From assembly GCA_009840175.1 (NCBI GenBank), contig VXOI01000133.1, positions 1 to 39,228 of the forward strand: a DNA stretch of 39,228 bases, in the 5' to 3' direction. The stretch's first letter is position 1. Every line of letters starts with the position of its first letter. Under the pieces are notes generated by a model. The model was not told the origin of the DNA. It saw only the letters and a program-made list of their open reading frames with translations, and ran no database searches. This stretch comes from Chloroflexota bacterium (lineage in GTDB: Bacteria > Chloroflexota > Dehalococcoidia > Lucifugimonadales > UBA3495). This document shows positions 38,594 to 39,228 of the stretch, one piece after another. A program made the translations under genes and the position numbers.

Positions 38594-39228
38594 ATGAAGT
38601 TCGGCGTTTTCTACCAGTTGCCTTGCGCGGAAGACCAGTCCCCGGCGCAGCGCTACCAGGACACCATCGCTCAGGTCCAGTTGGCCGATGAGCTGGGATT
38701 CGACGCGGCCTGGCTTGCCGAACTGCATTTCAACTCGCGCTTCTCCGTCATGCCCGCGCCCATGGTCATCGGTGCGGCCATGGCTCAGACCACCAGCCGC
38801 ATACGCATCGGCACCGCTGTACACCTGGTGCCCTTGCACCAGCCCATCCGTTTGGCCGAGGAAGCTGCTGCGCTGGACGTGCTATCCAACGGACGCTCCA
38901 TCTTCGGCATCGGGCGCGGCGCAATCCCAGCCCACTTCCAGGGATATGCCGTAGACTACGGGGAGGCCCGCGACCGGTTCACCGAGGGACTGGAAATGGT
39001 GCTGGGAATGTGGGCCAATGACGATTACAGTTATCAAGGCAAGCACCACCAAGTCGAGGGAATAAACCTTGCGCCCAAGCCCATCCAGAAGCCTCACCCG
39101 CCGGTGTACATCGCCTCCAACAGCGCCGACACCTTCAACCTCGTAGGGCAACTCGGGCACAACATCCTCGTGGCGCCCACCATCGTCACTACACAACGCG
39201 CACTGACCGGGCTGGAGACAGACCTGAA
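38594..39228 (+). CDS. LLM-class (luciferase-like) oxidoreductase, cut by window end
   Basis: First 211 residues of a luciferase-like monooxygenase / F420- or flavin-dependent oxidoreductase. It begins MKFGVFYQLPCAEDQSPAQR. Typical blocks follow: ADELGFDAAWLAELHFN, RIRIGTAVHLVPLHQPIRLA, LSNGRSIFGIGRGAIPAHFQ, and then GKHHQVEGINLAPKPIQKPH with VYIASNSADTF. The LNFGRxxxGxGRG block and the P.P.Q.PHPP block place it in the bacterial luciferase alpha/beta-like branch, different from the LLM gene at 18763. GAGGGG lies nine bases before the ATG. The 127 bases upstream hold no clear promoter. C-terminus unknown because the window ends. Confidence 0.88.
   Translation, partial: MKFGVFYQLPCAEDQSPAQRYQDTIAQVQLADELGFDAAWLAELHFNSRFSVMPAPMVIGAAMAQTTSRIRIGTAVHLVPLHQPIRLAEEAAALDVLSNGRSIFGIGRGAIPAHFQGYAVDYGEARDRFTEGLEMVLGMWANDDYSYQGKHHQVEGINLAPKPIQKPHPPVYIASNSADTFNLVGQLGHNILVAPTIVTTQRALTGLETDL

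Overview
The window is a GC-rich, densely packed piece of a bacterial chromosome. It carries many housekeeping genes: polA, rpmB, argH, rpe, uvrC, xerD, groEL, folB, folK, folP, thiE and queG. It also has two luciferase-like, probably F420-dependent oxidoreductases, a bacterial translin, paired FmdB zinc-ribbon proteins, two Uma2 nucleases and a HicBA pair. This mix, with several families of dispersed hairpin repeats, is most like an uncultured Chloroflexota (Dehalococcoidia / SAR202-like) genome. That placement is inferred from gene content; there is no rRNA here to confirm it.

Layout. Positions 1-7141 are all minus strand: a truncated NCS2 nucleobase permease, a tandem pair of RNase Z-like metallo-hydrolases, a small helical (HEPN-like?) protein, a gentisate-dioxygenase-like bicupin, and a coupled run FmdB > FmdB > ThiE > translin. 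Positions 7279-12995 are plus: Uma2, polA, a retropepsin-like protease, an HpcH/HpaI lyase, folB and a PNPOx-like flavoprotein. Then come an HD-domain protein (minus), and SDR, rpmB and hicBA (plus). rpe and argH follow on minus, then Uma2, a pterin dehydratase, an LLM oxidoreductase and a UROD/MetE-like protein on plus. From 20983 to 27606 the minus strand holds a PIG-L deacetylase, an unknown Gln/Pro/Ala-linker protein, uvrC, a tail-anchored basic protein, xerD and a thiolase-like protein. Positions 27607-29514 are a nest of mobile DNA. The window ends with EVE, queG, a NucS-like nuclease, a dCTP-deaminase/dUTPase, groEL, folK-folP, an acyl-CoA carboxylase beta chain, a PaREP1-like protein and the start of another LLM oxidoreductase.

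The most striking structure is the nested mobile element at 27681-29339. A MITE-like element has 18-bp terminal inverted repeats and an 8-bp target duplication. It contains one copy of a dispersed hairpin repeat. An IS4-family element with perfect 19-bp ends has inserted into that hairpin, leaving the whole hairpin duplicated (26-27 bp) on both sides. The IS transposase is itself broken by a 16-bp tandem duplication.

The dispersed hairpin (eight copies) also intrudes on genes: it is read as the C-terminus of QueG, it lies inside the open frame ahead of rpe, and it sits in the groEL leader. A different palindromic repeat is read in frame inside QueG. HicA has lost its normal C-terminus through a single extra base. 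groEL has a strong promoter beside a half-conserved CIRCE operator that overlaps the stop codon of folK.

No CRISPR array, tRNA, rRNA or prophage was seen. The only stretch over 300 bases without an intact gene is 27607-29514, which is described repeat by repeat.
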